NCBI GenBank assembly: GCA_001789205.1
Contig: MFYT01000009.1
Location: 1-34,845 of the forward strand
DNA length: 34,845 nucleotides
Origin: Candidatus Raymondbacteria bacterium RIFOXYA2_FULL_49_16
Lineage (GTDB): Bacteria > Fibrobacterota > OXYB2-FULL-49-7 > XYB2-FULL-49-35
Direction: 5' to 3'
Translations under genes and position numbers: made by a program
In this document: in pieces, positions 15,647 through 24,397 of the stretch
Position numbering within the stretch: position 1 is the stretch's first letter
Layout of the letters: every line of letters begins with the position of its first letter
The notes under the pieces: model-generated
What the model was told of the DNA's origin: nothing
The model's database searches: none
What the model saw: only the letters and a program-made list of their open reading frames with translations

Positions 15647-16792
15647 ATGCAGATAAAGCAATTTTCCAAAGATGCGGCGCCGCTCCATATCTGGGGAAGC
15701 GCGTTTGACCAGGGAACGCTTGACCAGCTTGAGGCGTTGACGCGCATGCCCTATATCTTTGACCACGTTGCGGCCATGCCCGATGCGCACGTTGGCATAG
15801 GCGCTACTATTGGCTCAGTGTTTGCCACGCGAAACGCGGTTGTGCCATCGGCAGTGGGTGTGGATATTGGCTGCGGCATGCGGGCTGTGCGTACAAGCCT
15901 TCCAGCCGAAGCAGGGACCCAGCATCTGCTCCAGCGTTTCGTTGATCTGGTGTATTCGCGCATACCCCTGGGGTTTGAAAGCCATAGCAATAGCCGCGAC
16001 TGGAACGGTCTAAAACATTTCCCCCTGGCCGATAAAGAGTTGCGAAAAAAAGCGGCCATGCAGCTTGGGACCTTGGGTGGCGGCAACCATTTTGTTGAGG
16101 TCCAGTCTGATGGCCAATGTCTCTGGCTCATGATCCATACTGGATCGCGCCACATTGGACTGCAGATAGCAGAGCGCTCCATCAGGGAGGCGAAAAAGTA
16201 TAACACACATTATAAAATGGGCCTGCCGCCCGACCTCAGCTGTTTACCACTCGACTCTTCTGAAGGACAGGAATACATGGAGGCAATGAACTGGGCACTC
16301 GACTATGCGCGCGAAAACCGGCGCCAGCTCATGGAAGAACTGCTGGATATTTTCCGTGAAGCAATCGCTCCTTCGTTTGATGAGCTTGAGGACATTGAGA
16401 TTAACCATAATTTCGCTGCGTTTGAAGAGCATTTTAGCAAACGCGTTCTGGTGCACCGCAAAGGTGCGACCCGCGCCTATACGGGCGAATATGGAATTAT
16501 CCCCGGATCAATGGGGGCCGTGTCCTATATCACCAGGGGAAAGGGGAATCCAGACTCGTTCATGTCCTCGTCGCATGGCGCTGGCAGGGCAATGGGCAGG
16601 CGCGAGGCGCAAAAGCGTTTTGGTATGGACGATTTCAAACGCTCTATGAAAGGTGTTGTCGCGAACCTGCGTAAGAACATGATAGACGAGATACCCTTGG
16701 CCTATAAAAACATCGATGAGGTCATGAAAGCGCAGGAAGACTTGGTGGAGATTGTATATATGCTGCACCCTCTAGCCAGTGTTAAGGGATGA
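15647..16792 (+). CDS. rtcB: RNA-splicing ligase RtcB
   Basis: 381 residues, slightly shorter than the ~408 of the E. coli enzyme. Signature blocks are in order: MPDAHVGIGATIGSVFA, VGVDIGCGM with Asp73 and Cys76 (metal), LGTLGGGNHFVEVQ with His148, IHTGSRHIG with His169, INHNFAAFEEHF, then HRKGATRAYTGEYGIIPGSM and SSHGAGRAMGR, which carries the histidine that accepts GMP. RtcB joins 2',3'-cyclic-phosphate (or 3'-phosphate) and 5'-OH RNA ends using GTP and Mn2+. It follows the PIN toxin gene by 34 bp without a clear terminator, so partial co-transcription is possible. No Rtc-type regulator (RtcR) or cyclase (RtcA) is visible nearby. The ATG has no strong ribosome-binding site. Confidence 0.93.
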   Translation: MQIKQFSKDAAPLHIWGSAFDQGTLDQLEALTRMPYIFDHVAAMPDAHVGIGATIGSVFATRNAVVPSAVGVDIGCGMRAVRTSLPAEAGTQHLLQRFVDLVYSRIPLGFESHSNSRDWNGLKHFPLADKELRKKAAMQLGTLGGGNHFVEVQSDGQCLWLMIHTGSRHIGLQIAERSIREAKKYNTHYKMGLPPDLSCLPLDSSEGQEYMEAMNWALDYARENRRQLMEELLDIFREAIAPSFDELEDIEINHNFAAFEEHFSKRVLVHRKGATRAYTGEYGIIPGSMGAVSYITRGKGNPDSFMSSSHGAGRAMGRREAQKRFGMDDFKRSMKGVVANLRKNMIDEIPLAYKNIDEVMKAQEDLVEIVYMLHPLASVKG

Positions 16793-16852
16793 TTTTTAAA
16801 CACAGGATGGTGCTTGTGAGTAAGATACGGATAAATAGTATATTTTTAATAA

Positions 16853-17593
16853 ATGAACAAATTATCTGAATTATTGAAGTCCTTTTCTCAAAAAAACCGC
16901 GAATTTCGTTCAAGGTTTCAAGATTTCAGCCTTCTAGCAAAAAATGAATCACGCCAATTTGAGTTATCATGGAAAGACCGGCTACCGTGCTTAAAAGACA
17001 ATCTAACCAAATCGCCGTTTGACCCACATTATATATATCACACTGCCTGGGCCATCCAACGAGTGAGGGAAATAGCCCCTAAGGAACATATTGACATCGG
17101 GTCTTTTCTCTATTTCGCAACATTGCTGTCCGCTAGTATTCCCACCGCGTTTTATGACTACCGCCCGGTGGACATCAAATTAAACAATTACCGAACCGGC
17201 AAGGCCGACCTGCTGAACCTTCCCTTTCCGTCCGATTCCATCATGTCCCTCTCCTGCTTGCATGTTATCGAGCACATAGGGCTGGGACGTTATGGCGATC
17301 CTTTGGATTATAATGGAGATGATAAAGCAATGACCGAACTTGAGCGTGTTCTTTCTCCTGGCGGAAATTTACTCTTTGTGGTACCTCTTGGAAGGCCCAG
17401 AATCCAATTCAATGCTCATCGAATATACTCATTCGATCAAATTAAAGAATCGTTTTGCGCCCTTATTTTAAAGGAATTCTCCTTGATTCCCGATAATGCA
17501 ATAGAGACCGGGATACTATCGCCGGGCGATCCTGCCATGGCGAACCAGCAGCACTATGCCTGTGGTTGTTTCTGGTTTCAAAAATCCCAATAA
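16853..17593 (+). CDS. DUF268-like protein (methyltransferase-like fold) in glycan cluster
   Basis: 246 residues. From about residue 80 it follows the DUF268 pattern: HIDIGSFLYFATLLS, FYDYRPVDIKL, ADLLNLPFPSDSIMSLSCLHVIEHIGLGRYGDPLD in pieces, ELERVLSPGGNLLFVVPLG and RIQFNAHRIYSFDQI. The layout resembles a class I SAM methyltransferase, but the activity of DUF268 is not established. It is the first gene of the plus-strand glycan block and precedes another methyltransferase by 21 bp. The region is visibly A+T-rich. TATATT lies eight bases before the ATG and no Shine-Dalgarno is seen. Confidence 0.72.
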   Translation: MNKLSELLKSFSQKNREFRSRFQDFSLLAKNESRQFELSWKDRLPCLKDNLTKSPFDPHYIYHTAWAIQRVREIAPKEHIDIGSFLYFATLLSASIPTAFYDYRPVDIKLNNYRTGKADLLNLPFPSDSIMSLSCLHVIEHIGLGRYGDPLDYNGDDKAMTELERVLSPGGNLLFVVPLGRPRIQFNAHRIYSFDQIKESFCALILKEFSLIPDNAIETGILSPGDPAMANQQHYACGCFWFQKSQ

Positions 17594-17614
17594 TAATTGT
17601 AACAAAGAAACAGA

Positions 17615-18361
17615 ATGAATGTTTTCCGCCAAGCTTTTACCCGCCTTCGGAAAACCAAAGCGAATTCCGTAGTTGACTTTTCGACGATTAACCAAACGAG
17701 TCGCGATATCTGGCTTAATAAAGTATTGTCCGCCCTTCCTGCACAAGCCCGCATTTTGGATGCGGGTGCGGGACAACTCAAGAACAAACCGCTCTGTTCG
17801 CATCTGGCATATGTTTCACAGGATTTTTGTGAGTATTCTGGAACTGGAAACCATCAAGGTCTTCAAACAGAAAGCTGGGACACATCACACATTGATATTG
17901 TTTCAGACATAACGTCAATACCCGAACCGGCCGGATCGTTTGACGCCATTCTTTGCGTCGAGGTTTTGGAACATCTTCCCGATCCCATTGCCGCTCTTCA
18001 GGAATTCGCCAGATTATTACGACCTGGCGGCACTCTCATTTTAACGGCGCCGTTCTGTAGCTTGACCCATTTTGCACCATACCACTATGTTACCGGCTTC
18101 AACAAATACTACTACGAGACCCATCTCCCCCGTTTGGGATTCCTCATACATGAAATTGTACCGAATGGAAATTATTTCCAGTATCTTGGCCAGGAACTTG
18201 CCCTTCGCATTCCTAATAAATACACGCGCGCCAGATTAAAAAAGATCGATTACCGAACAATTCGGAAAACACTGGAGATATTGCATCGTCTGTCGCAACT
18301 GGAGTGCGATTCGTCAGAACTACTCTGTTTTGGGTATCATGTCCAGGGAATAAAAAAATGA
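17615..18361 (+). CDS. Class I SAM-dependent methyltransferase
   Basis: 248 residues. It has the Methyltransf_11-type core: ILDAGAGQLKN near residue 47 (motif I, SAM binding), DIVSDITSIPEPAGSFDAILCVEVLEHLPDP (acidic motif II region and post-II), and LLRPGGTLILTAPF (motif III). It probably methylates a sugar or glycan precursor in the cytoplasm, judging by its neighbours. Its stop overlaps the start of the fucosyltransferase-like gene (ATGA), pointing to one transcript. The acceptor is unknown. Confidence 0.82.
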   Translation: MNVFRQAFTRLRKTKANSVVDFSTINQTSRDIWLNKVLSALPAQARILDAGAGQLKNKPLCSHLAYVSQDFCEYSGTGNHQGLQTESWDTSHIDIVSDITSIPEPAGSFDAILCVEVLEHLPDPIAALQEFARLLRPGGTLILTAPFCSLTHFAPYHYVTGFNKYYYETHLPRLGFLIHEIVPNGNYFQYLGQELALRIPNKYTRARLKKIDYRTIRKTLEILHRLSQLECDSSELLCFGYHVQGIKK

Positions 18362-19221
18362 TCGTTGTAACATTGATGGGGGGCTTGGGAAATCAATTGT
18401 TCCAGTATGCGTGCGCCCATGCTGTAGCCTCCCATCATCGTACATGCTTGCGCATGGATCTTTCCTTTCTTGAAGATATCGAGTTGCGAAAAAATCATGC
18501 ATCGCGCGATTATGCCTTAGGCGCCTTCTTGTTACCTCAAGCCTTTGCCACTCCATCAGACATGGCCCTCTTCCGTAAAACTAGCGGTATCCGGCGTTTC
18601 TTTCAGAAGCCGTATATCATACGCGAATCAGATCGAGGTTTTGATCCGAATCTTCAAAAAAATACTTACAAAAACACTCTTCTTGTTGGTTATTGGCAGA
18701 GTGATAAATACTTTTCGGACATGGAACATGATATCAGAAAATTATTTACTCTCAATTTGCCTTTGTCGAATGACGCCAAGGCCAATGCAGCCACCATTCT
18801 CGATTGCACGGCTGTCAGCATTCACGTACGACGCGTAGACTACGTTACCAATCCTCAAATCACCAATCATCTTGGCCCCTTAAGTCCCGAGTATTATGAA
18901 CGGGCATGCGACCGTATCCGGAAAAGTGTATCGAATCCGATCTTTTTTATTTTTTCAGATGATCCACAATGGTGTATGGCAAACATCCGACCAGCAGCAA
19001 ATACCAGATACCTATCCCCATCTCTGCAATCTTATGAAGATTTAATACTCATGAGTCTATGCAAACACCATATTATTGCCAACAGCAGCTATAGCTGGTG
19101 GGGCGCTTGGTTGAATCCCCACACTTCTAAAATTGTAATCGCGCCCACTCCTTGGTATGCAGATGGAACTCAAGAGGGACGCTTTCAAATTCCCGTCCGC
19201 TGGCAACGGCTTCAAAGGTAA
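18358..19221 (+). CDS. Family 11 glycosyltransferase (alpha-1,2-fucosyltransferase-like)
   Basis: 287 residues from the ATG at 18358, which overlaps the previous stop; the frame is open upstream to 18304, but family homology starts at 18358 with IVVTLMGGLGNQLFQYA. Other GT11 marks are VSIHVRRVDYV, FFIFSDDPQWC, LSPSLQSYEDLILMSLCKHHIIANSS and YSWWGAWLN. Bacterial GT11 enzymes move L-fucose from GDP-fucose to galactose in O-antigens and capsules. The usual HxRRGDY motif has Val in place of Gly here, which may or may not affect the donor site. No GDP-fucose synthesis gene is in the window. Confidence 0.87.
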   Translation: MIVVTLMGGLGNQLFQYACAHAVASHHRTCLRMDLSFLEDIELRKNHASRDYALGAFLLPQAFATPSDMALFRKTSGIRRFFQKPYIIRESDRGFDPNLQKNTYKNTLLVGYWQSDKYFSDMEHDIRKLFTLNLPLSNDAKANAATILDCTAVSIHVRRVDYVTNPQITNHLGPLSPEYYERACDRIRKSVSNPIFFIFSDDPQWCMANIRPAANTRYLSPSLQSYEDLILMSLCKHHIIANSSYSWWGAWLNPHTSKIVIAPTPWYADGTQEGRFQIPVRWQRLQR

Positions 19222-19224
19222 CAA

Positions 19225-20244
19225 ATGCCGAAACTATCCGTTGTAATGTCTGTGTATAACAGTAGTACGTTTCTTGAAGAAACCATGCAGAGCGTTTTAT
19301 CTCAGACATACAAGGATTTCGAATTCCTGATTGTGAATGACGCTTCGACGGATAACAGCCAGGACATTTTATCGAAGGTGCACGATCCGAGAATTCGTAT
19401 CATTACTAACCCAAACAATATGGGATTAGCCCGATCTTTGAATATTGGGATTCGCGCTTCACAAGGGATATATATCGCAAGAATTGATGGAGACGATATA
19501 ATGGCACCGACCCGTTTGGAGAAGCAGGTTCGTTTTCTCGATGAGCATCATGATATCTGTCTTGTTGGTTCATCCAGTATGTTTATGGATATGGTTTCGG
19601 GGATAACCAGACCTTACCGCCTACCCACGGATCATGTTACCATCTTCTATCATTTTCTGACTGGCCGCAACGCTCTGGGGCATCCTTTCGTAATGTATAG
19701 AAAAGAAGCAGTTGTCGAAGCAGGTCTATATAATGAGGCATTAACGTGCGCAAGCGATTATGAACTTTGGCTTAAAATGGTGCGAAAGGGTTTTAAATTC
19801 AGAAATCTCCCGGAACCGTTGACTATGTATCGAACCCACAACCAGCAGATGACTTATCATAGTAATACCATACAGATTCAGAATCACTATAATGCCTTCT
19901 TTAGTTTTACCACTTCGGTCCTGACACCCCCGGCGAAGAAGTCAGAAACCGATGCTTATTTAAATCTACTAATCCAAAAAATGACAAGACCCACGCTAGA
20001 AAAACTGAAGCCAGCGTACGTGATATTTAAATCACTACTTTCAATTTTGGACGACAAACACATGCGGGCGCAAATATATTTCCTGTTTTTCAAAGAATAT
20101 ATCAGGCCTTGTATTTTACACTCCCGTCCAGTAGATGCCTTTCGTGCCATACGTAACGAATTTAAGGATGCCTTTTCCTTTTGGAGGCGTCTTGGATTAC
20201 TGCGTAAATATATCAGCCGATGGCTTCGAGATAAAAATAACTGA
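19225..20244 (+). CDS. Family 2 glycosyltransferase
   Basis: 339 residues. It opens with the GT-A start of family 2 (LSVVMSVYNSSTFLEETMQSVLSQT), then FLIVNDASTDNS and the DxD-type metal site in ARIDGDDIMAP at about residue 87. GHPFVMYRKEAV and CASDYELWLKM, near residues 155-185, are typical of acceptor-side motifs. The C-terminal ~100 residues are helical and basic. It starts three bases after the fucosyltransferase-like gene with AAAGG just ahead. It is likely to add one sugar to the lipid-linked glycan on the cytoplasmic side. Confidence 0.87.
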   Translation: MPKLSVVMSVYNSSTFLEETMQSVLSQTYKDFEFLIVNDASTDNSQDILSKVHDPRIRIITNPNNMGLARSLNIGIRASQGIYIARIDGDDIMAPTRLEKQVRFLDEHHDICLVGSSSMFMDMVSGITRPYRLPTDHVTIFYHFLTGRNALGHPFVMYRKEAVVEAGLYNEALTCASDYELWLKMVRKGFKFRNLPEPLTMYRTHNQQMTYHSNTIQIQNHYNAFFSFTTSVLTPPAKKSETDAYLNLLIQKMTRPTLEKLKPAYVIFKSLLSILDDKHMRAQIYFLFFKEYIRPCILHSRPVDAFRAIRNEFKDAFSFWRRLGLLRKYISRWLRDKNN

Positions 20245-20289
20245 CACCGCAGATAAATCCACGCACGGTACGCTTCTTAAGTATCAACT

Positions 20290-20318
20290 TTTAACAGTTT
20301 CTCCAATAAAATGTTAAA
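20290..20318. repeat. Inverted repeat in the gap between the two GT2 genes
   Basis: TTTAACA (20290-20296) and TGTTAAA (20312-20318) are 7-base arms with a 15-base spacer. They lie in a 128-bp gap, the largest within the plus-strand part of the glycan locus, at the point where base composition seems to change. No T-run follows, so the role is unclear. Confidence 0.25.
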
Positions 20319-20372
20319 TCTCTTCCATTAATACATTTGAAGCTCTGTTCCCCGGAAAAGTATTTTTACCTC

Positions 20373-21272
20373 ATGCTCGCCTTTTCAGTCATTGTTCCCA
20401 CCTTTCGCCGTCCCGACATTCTCCCCGAAACGCTCCGGGCGCTTGCAAGCCAAACCATAGGACCAAAAACCCTTGAAGTCATTGTCATTGACGATGATGA
20501 CTCTCCCCTGACTAAAGAAACCGCCGTGTCGGTCCGTCCCTTGTTTCACTCGCTCGTATATCTTTCACAGAAAAATGAGGGCCAGTCTCGCGCCAGAAAC
20601 CGCGCAATCAGGTGCGCGTCAGCGGACCTCCTTTTTTTCATGGGCGACGACATTCTCTTGGCACCCGATGCATTGCAGCGTCATGCTGATTTTCACCGGA
20701 CCTGTGCCTACACCAATGTGGCTGTTTTTGGTAAAATCAGCACAGATCATCGATTCACAAAAGACCCTTTTGTCTACTGGCTGAGCAATGGCGGCCCCCA
20801 GAACCATCTTTCCAGTCTGCGCGCGAGCGGATACATCGGCCATGAAATTATCGAAACAGCCCATCTTTCCATCCGAAGACATCATGCCACCGCCATCCTG
20901 TTTGACGAACGCATCCGGTACTATGAAAATTCAATCTGGGCACGCGCCCTGTTCGATTCCGGGTTCCTCTTTTATTTTCTGGCAGAGGCCGCTTCGTATC
21001 ATTTTCATCCGGCAACCCTTGAGTCATACGGGCAGAGAATGCGGAACATGGGAAAAGCCATCGCACTCATGGAACAGGAAGGTCTCGAACGATTTAAGGC
21101 CCTTGCTGTCCGTATCCGTCGAATCGGGAAAGCAAGAATGCTCCGGTACAAAATTATGCATGTATTACGGAACAACCCAAAAACCACTCAAAAGTATTGG
21201 GCGCTCTACCTCGATCAATGCCTCTATCGGGGGTATACTGAGGCACGGGACGTACTGCAGCATGAAACCTGA
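20373..21272 (+). CDS. Family 2 glycosyltransferase
   Basis: 299 residues from the ATG at 20373. The frame also opens at a TTG at 20337, but the family homology begins immediately at LAFSVIVPTFRRPDILPETL. Further marks are EVIVIDDDDSP, the QSRARNRAI donor-site motif and LFFMGDDILLAPDAL, with its acidic metal site at about residue 100. The C-terminal part contains ENSIWARALFDSGF and a basic tail. It overlaps the next gene by 11 bases. Donor and acceptor sugars are unknown. Confidence 0.85.
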   Translation: MLAFSVIVPTFRRPDILPETLRALASQTIGPKTLEVIVIDDDDSPLTKETAVSVRPLFHSLVYLSQKNEGQSRARNRAIRCASADLLFFMGDDILLAPDALQRHADFHRTCAYTNVAVFGKISTDHRFTKDPFVYWLSNGGPQNHLSSLRASGYIGHEIIETAHLSIRRHHATAILFDERIRYYENSIWARALFDSGFLFYFLAEAASYHFHPATLESYGQRMRNMGKAIALMEQEGLERFKALAVRIRRIGKARMLRYKIMHVLRNNPKTTQKYWALYLDQCLYRGYTEARDVLQHET

Positions 21273-22401
21273 GCCATTACGCATTTTCTGGTTTACAGAG
21301 GGCCGCCTCAATCACGCGCCAACCCGTCATCGCGCCCTTATTTACGAATCCAGTCTTGTTACCCTCCTCGGAGACCGGATACACCTGCATCGACCGTATG
21401 AATATGGGAAAATAAGGGCCGACTGCAGAGAGGTGGTCATATCTCTGACACATTCCCCGATCGTTGCGCGAATCGTTTCATCATTGTACGCTGAGGTTGG
21501 AAGAATACGATTTATACTGAAATATTTTCTTTCCATGATTCACCTTGCGGCGTCTTTTACCCATGTCATCTACCTCCGCTGTTTTCCCAGCCTGTTCCAG
21601 CGTTTCATGTTCACCCTGACCCGGAAAAAAATCTATTTCGACTTCGACGATCCGCTCTATCTGAAGCGTCCAGCGCGCGAGCAGGGATCATGCGAGCCTG
21701 AAGGTGTGGAAGAACCGGTCATGGCCCGAAAAATGGCCGCTTTCCTGAAACGATGCACAGCTGCAATAGTCTCGAACGACTATTTAGCTGCATGGGCACG
21801 TCAATACGCCAGAACGGTTCATATCATACCCACGTCAGTCGAAATCCCCGAACGCCTTCTCTGTTCCTATGCGATAACCACGACATTTATAATAGGGTGG
21901 ATTGGCGCACCGGAAAACCAAAAATATCTTATGACTATTTTCCCTGGCATACGCCGAATTCTTGATGAATTTCCCGCGTGCCGGCTCCATATTATCACAA
22001 GTACCCCTTGGGACTTCGGCCACCCGGCCGTTGTATTCATTCCCTGGCATATTGACACCTGGCAGAGGGAGGTCCAGCGGTTCTCCGTGGGTCTTGCACC
22101 TCTGGATGATTCCCCATGGACGCGCGGGAAAATGCAATTTAAGGCGGTGCAGTGCGCTGCCCAGGGAGTGCCGGTGGTAGGGTCAACCGTTGGGTTTGAC
22201 CTAGAACGCTGGAAACATGATAAAAATATCCTTTTTGCCCATACACCGGACGAATATTACTCATGTCTCAAAACGCTGATTACCAACCAGTCAACACGCG
22301 AAGCCATTGGGAAAAACGGATTGGCGCTGGTCCGGGAGCACTATGCCGCTGAGGTCAATGCCCGCAGGATCGCGGACATATTGTCCGGGAGCACTGCATG
22401 A
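21262..22401 (+). CDS. GT4-like (GT-B fold) glycosyltransferase
   Basis: 379 residues from the ATG at 21262. The frame is open from 20788, but everything before 21262 overlaps the previous gene in another frame and is not protein-like. Visible motifs are RIFWFTEGRLNHAPTRHRA at the start, KIYFDFDDPLYL in the middle, IIGWIGAPENQKYL, and GLAPLDDSPWTRGKMQFKAVQ followed by QGVPVVGSTVG near the C-terminus. The same DFDD and RGKxxxK elements recur in the gene at 23444, so these two belong to one subfamily lacking the classical EGFPxxxxE motif. Its start and stop overlap both neighbours, as in an operon. Confidence 0.82.
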   Translation: MKPEPLRIFWFTEGRLNHAPTRHRALIYESSLVTLLGDRIHLHRPYEYGKIRADCREVVISLTHSPIVARIVSSLYAEVGRIRFILKYFLSMIHLAASFTHVIYLRCFPSLFQRFMFTLTRKKIYFDFDDPLYLKRPAREQGSCEPEGVEEPVMARKMAAFLKRCTAAIVSNDYLAAWARQYARTVHIIPTSVEIPERLLCSYAITTTFIIGWIGAPENQKYLMTIFPGIRRILDEFPACRLHIITSTPWDFGHPAVVFIPWHIDTWQREVQRFSVGLAPLDDSPWTRGKMQFKAVQCAAQGVPVVGSTVGFDLERWKHDKNILFAHTPDEYYSCLKTLITNQSTREAIGKNGLALVREHYAAEVNARRIADILSGSTA

Positions 22402-23447
22402 AAATCCTCTTTGCCAACGCAACCCGTACCTGGGGAGGAGTAAAGACCTGGACCCTCAACCTGGTCCGCGCCTTTGCGGAAAGCGGCATCAGCTCCATTG
22501 TCTGCTGCCGGCGCACAGATCCCCTGCTTGCCCGCTGCGCCGAGGCGGGCGCACTTGTCGAACCATTTACCTTTGGCATGGACTACAACCCGCTTGCCAT
22601 GATTCGCGCCTACAGGATCCTGAAAAAGCACCGGCCTAGTTGCATTGTGACAAACATCTCAAAGGAACTCCGTATTTTTGGCCCAATCGCCCGCGCACTG
22701 GGCATTCCCGTGGTGGCCCGGTTGGGACTCAGCACTGACTTGAGAAACAACACACGCACCCGCCTGGAATACCGGAACCTTGTACGTGCAATCCTGGTAC
22801 CCTCGCACGCAATAGCCCGGGACTTGCCCAGGGAAATCATCGGCGCCACGCCCATTCAGGTCGTACACAACGGCGTCGTGGTGTCAAACCGGACCTCCTG
22901 GGATTCAGACGCACGGCCCGTCAGGACCGTCTTTTTAGGAAAATTGATTGAGCGCAAAGGCATTGCCGCTATTCTCGAAGCGGTTTCCATCCTTATTCGT
23001 GAGGGCGAGCCCGTGGAGGCTGAGATTATCGGTGATGGCGCGCAGGCCGATGAGCTGCACAAACGCTATGGTGCAGTGTCTGGAATCACATTCTCAGGAT
23101 ATTGCCCTATGCCACGGCCAAACCTGCTGCAGGCCCATATTGGCGTGTGTAATTCTTCGCACGAGGGGTTTCCCAACACCCTGCTCGAATACATGGCCGC
23201 TGGCCTTGCCATTGTAACAACCGAGGTCGACGGCATTTCCGAGATGCTCGTCAATGGACGCGAGGCCCTCTTTGTTTCCTGCAACAATGTCCCGGCAATA
23301 ACCGAAGCTCTTAGAAATCTGGTCCGTAATCCTGCGTTAAGGACAACATTGGCGCAAGCGGCGCACGCCCGGGCAATCCGTGAATTTTCGATCAATGGCC
23401 AGGCCGCGAAAATAGCCTCCTTTTTCAGGAGCATTGCCAAACCATGA
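22398..23447 (+). CDS. Family 4 glycosyltransferase
   Basis: 349 residues. The N-terminal Rossmann half begins ILFANATRTWGGVKTWTLNL, where the GG binds donor phosphate. The C-terminal half has VVHNGVVV, VFLGKLIERKGIAAILEA, IIGDGAQADEL and the classical NSSHEGFPNTLLEYMAAGLA in pieces, with the two conserved glutamates, then TEVDGISEML. This is a typical GT4 of LPS or O-antigen assembly. It overlaps the genes on both sides by four bases (ATGA). The sugar specificity cannot be told. Confidence 0.88.
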   Translation: MKILFANATRTWGGVKTWTLNLVRAFAESGISSIVCCRRTDPLLARCAEAGALVEPFTFGMDYNPLAMIRAYRILKKHRPSCIVTNISKELRIFGPIARALGIPVVARLGLSTDLRNNTRTRLEYRNLVRAILVPSHAIARDLPREIIGATPIQVVHNGVVVSNRTSWDSDARPVRTVFLGKLIERKGIAAILEAVSILIREGEPVEAEIIGDGAQADELHKRYGAVSGITFSGYCPMPRPNLLQAHIGVCNSSHEGFPNTLLEYMAAGLAIVTTEVDGISEMLVNGREALFVSCNNVPAITEALRNLVRNPALRTTLAQAAHARAIREFSINGQAAKIASFFRSIAKP

Positions 23448-24397
23448 TAGACCTGCTTATCCTCACCTTCACGGATCCCAACACCGCGAGCAGGCGTTTC
23501 AGGGTCGAGGCCTTCCTGCCTTTGCTGGCTGAAAAAGGCATGTCGTACGTTGTACGCGGCCTCTCGGACGGCATGGTGCCGCGCCTTGCCACATTGGCCT
23601 CCCTTCCCCGCTGCAAGACCGCGCTGCTGCAGAAAAAGCTGCTGCGGCCCTTCGAACTTGCGCTGTTGAAAAAAAAATGCTCGCGCCTTATCTACGATTT
23701 CGACGATGCCGTATATCTGGGCAACGAGAAAAACCGGAAACGGTTTGAGACTGCGGTCCGTGCCGCGGACACGGTCTTTGCCGGCAACAAAACCCTGGCC
23801 GATGCGGCCGCGGTCCTGCATGGCGATGTGGTCGTGGTCCCCACCGGACTTGACGTGCACCGCTACCGTCCACAGGAAAAGGAGCGCGCGCCAACACGGA
23901 TCGGGTGGATCGGAACGCGCTATAATACCCGCGAACTTCACTCAGTAATGGAGGCCCTTGCTGGGCCAGCGCGCGAACTCAGCCTTGGACTGGTGTACGT
24001 GTCCGACCGGAACGACCCTGCGCTCGACACTGCCGGATGGGCGTATGAACCATGGTCGGAAACAACCGAGATAGCGCGCCTCGCCTCGTTCGACATTGGC
24101 TTGATGCCGCTCCAGGACACGCCGTATGCGCGCGGTAAATGCGGTTTTAAAATCCTGCAGTATATGGCCATGGGCGTTGTGCCCATAGCGTCGCCCATTG
24201 GTGTAAACAAGTCAATAATAACCCACGGTTTCAACGGGTATCTTGCCAAGGGCCCTGAAGAATGGACGCGCGCGCTGCGCGCGCTTGTGACAAACCAGAA
24301 GCTCTATCGTGACATGGCACTGAAGGCGCGCGAACGCGCCCTTGATTTCTCACTGGAACGCGTCTTTTCCCTCTTTGCCGCCCGCCTGTTCCCCTGA
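23444..24397 (+). CDS. GT4-like glycosyltransferase
   Basis: 317 residues. It resembles the gene at 21262: LLILTFTDPNTASRRFRVE at the start, RLIYDFDDAVYLGNE, VVPTGLDVHRY, IGWIGTRYNTREL and GLMPLQDTPYARGKCGFKILQ followed by MGVVPIASPIG. It begins in an ATGA overlap with the previous gene. Its last 48 bases overlap, antisense, the last 48 of the minus-strand GT9 gene, so both C-termini are constrained by the same DNA. It is the final plus-strand gene of the block; no terminator is visible in the shared end. Confidence 0.83.
   Translation: MIDLLILTFTDPNTASRRFRVEAFLPLLAEKGMSYVVRGLSDGMVPRLATLASLPRCKTALLQKKLLRPFELALLKKKCSRLIYDFDDAVYLGNEKNRKRFETAVRAADTVFAGNKTLADAAAVLHGDVVVVPTGLDVHRYRPQEKERAPTRIGWIGTRYNTRELHSVMEALAGPARELSLGLVYVSDRNDPALDTAGWAYEPWSETTEIARLASFDIGLMPLQDTPYARGKCGFKILQYMAMGVVPIASPIGVNKSIITHGFNGYLAKGPEEWTRALRALVTNQKLYRDMALKARERALDFSLERVFSLFAARLFP

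Noticed and set aside
20788-21261. Long N-terminal extension of the GT4-like gene
   Set aside because: It lies out of frame over the well-supported GT2 gene and has no family similarity; the protein begins at 21262.
23066-23941. 291-codon open frame on the minus strand
   Set aside because: It is antisense to two clear glycosyltransferase genes and has no recognisable domain; long shadow frames are expected in G+C-rich coding DNA.
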